Positions 5,081 through 5,137 of a DNA stretch of 5,137 nt are shown piece by piece. The position numbers and the translations under genes are program-made. Every line of letters begins with the position of its first letter. The stretch's first letter is position 1. Where the stretch lies: assembly GCA_021785335.1 (NCBI GenBank), contig JAJYFW010000178.1, forward strand, positions 1-5,137, read 5' to 3'. A model generated the notes under the pieces. It was not told where the DNA came from. It did no database searches and saw nothing but the letters and a program-made list of their open reading frames with translations. The DNA is from Pseudomonadota bacterium (GTDB lineage: Bacteria; Pseudomonadota; Alphaproteobacteria; Acetobacterales; Acetobacteraceae).

Positions 5081-5137
5081 GAGACAGGCAACGCGGGATG
5101 CGGTGGCGGATGGCGGTCACGAGACGGGACCGGCCGG
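5081..5137. other. Non-coding right edge, upstream of the lipoprotein gene
   Basis: I see no convincing gene end, promoter boxes or repeats here. By position it should hold the lipoprotein gene's promoter, but no -35/-10 pair stands out in the GC-rich sequence. Confidence 0.3.

Overview
This is a roughly 70% GC bacterial window with coding on both strands and short gaps. The gene families point to an alphaproteobacterium, most likely Acetobacteraceae. The clues are a DUF1491 protein, an OmpA/MotB-type outer membrane protein with an Ala/Pro linker, a four-cysteine lipoprotein of a type I associate with that family, and very high third-position GC. The family-level assignment is inference; there is no rRNA or other marker in the window.

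Left part (1-1703, + strand): the C-terminal end of a ketopantoate reductase-like protein, a small GC hairpin, then a tightly coupled pair. The first of the pair is an N-acetylmannosamine-6-phosphate 2-epimerase (NanE family) with all expected catalytic residues. The second is a BadF/BadG-type sugar kinase whose TTG start overlaps the epimerase stop (TTGA). Together they could phosphorylate an N-acetylated amino sugar and epimerise ManNAc-6-P to GlcNAc-6-P. The deacetylase and transporter are not in the window.

Middle (1704-3251): a convergent hairpin junction, then two minus-strand genes: a DUF429-type RNase H-like protein and, upstream of it, a 70-residue charged protein. The DUF429 gene has no ATG, GTG or TTG between its upstream neighbour's stop and its first conserved motif. 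Divergent from these, starting only 17 bp away, is a DUF1491 gene.

Right part (3252-5137): a leader region of about 170 bp, a well-formed OmpA-family gene with a clear ribosome binding site and signal peptide, and a strong intrinsic terminator. A convergent minus-strand gene for a small four-cysteine lipoprotein follows. The last 67 bp are non-coding as far as I can see.

I found no mobile element, CRISPR array, RNA gene or defence island. The window looks like ordinary chromosome, and I see no evidence of a new multi-gene system. The best items for follow-up are the DUF429 start problem, the substrate of the kinase/epimerase pair with its divergent kinase motifs, and the four-cysteine lipoprotein.
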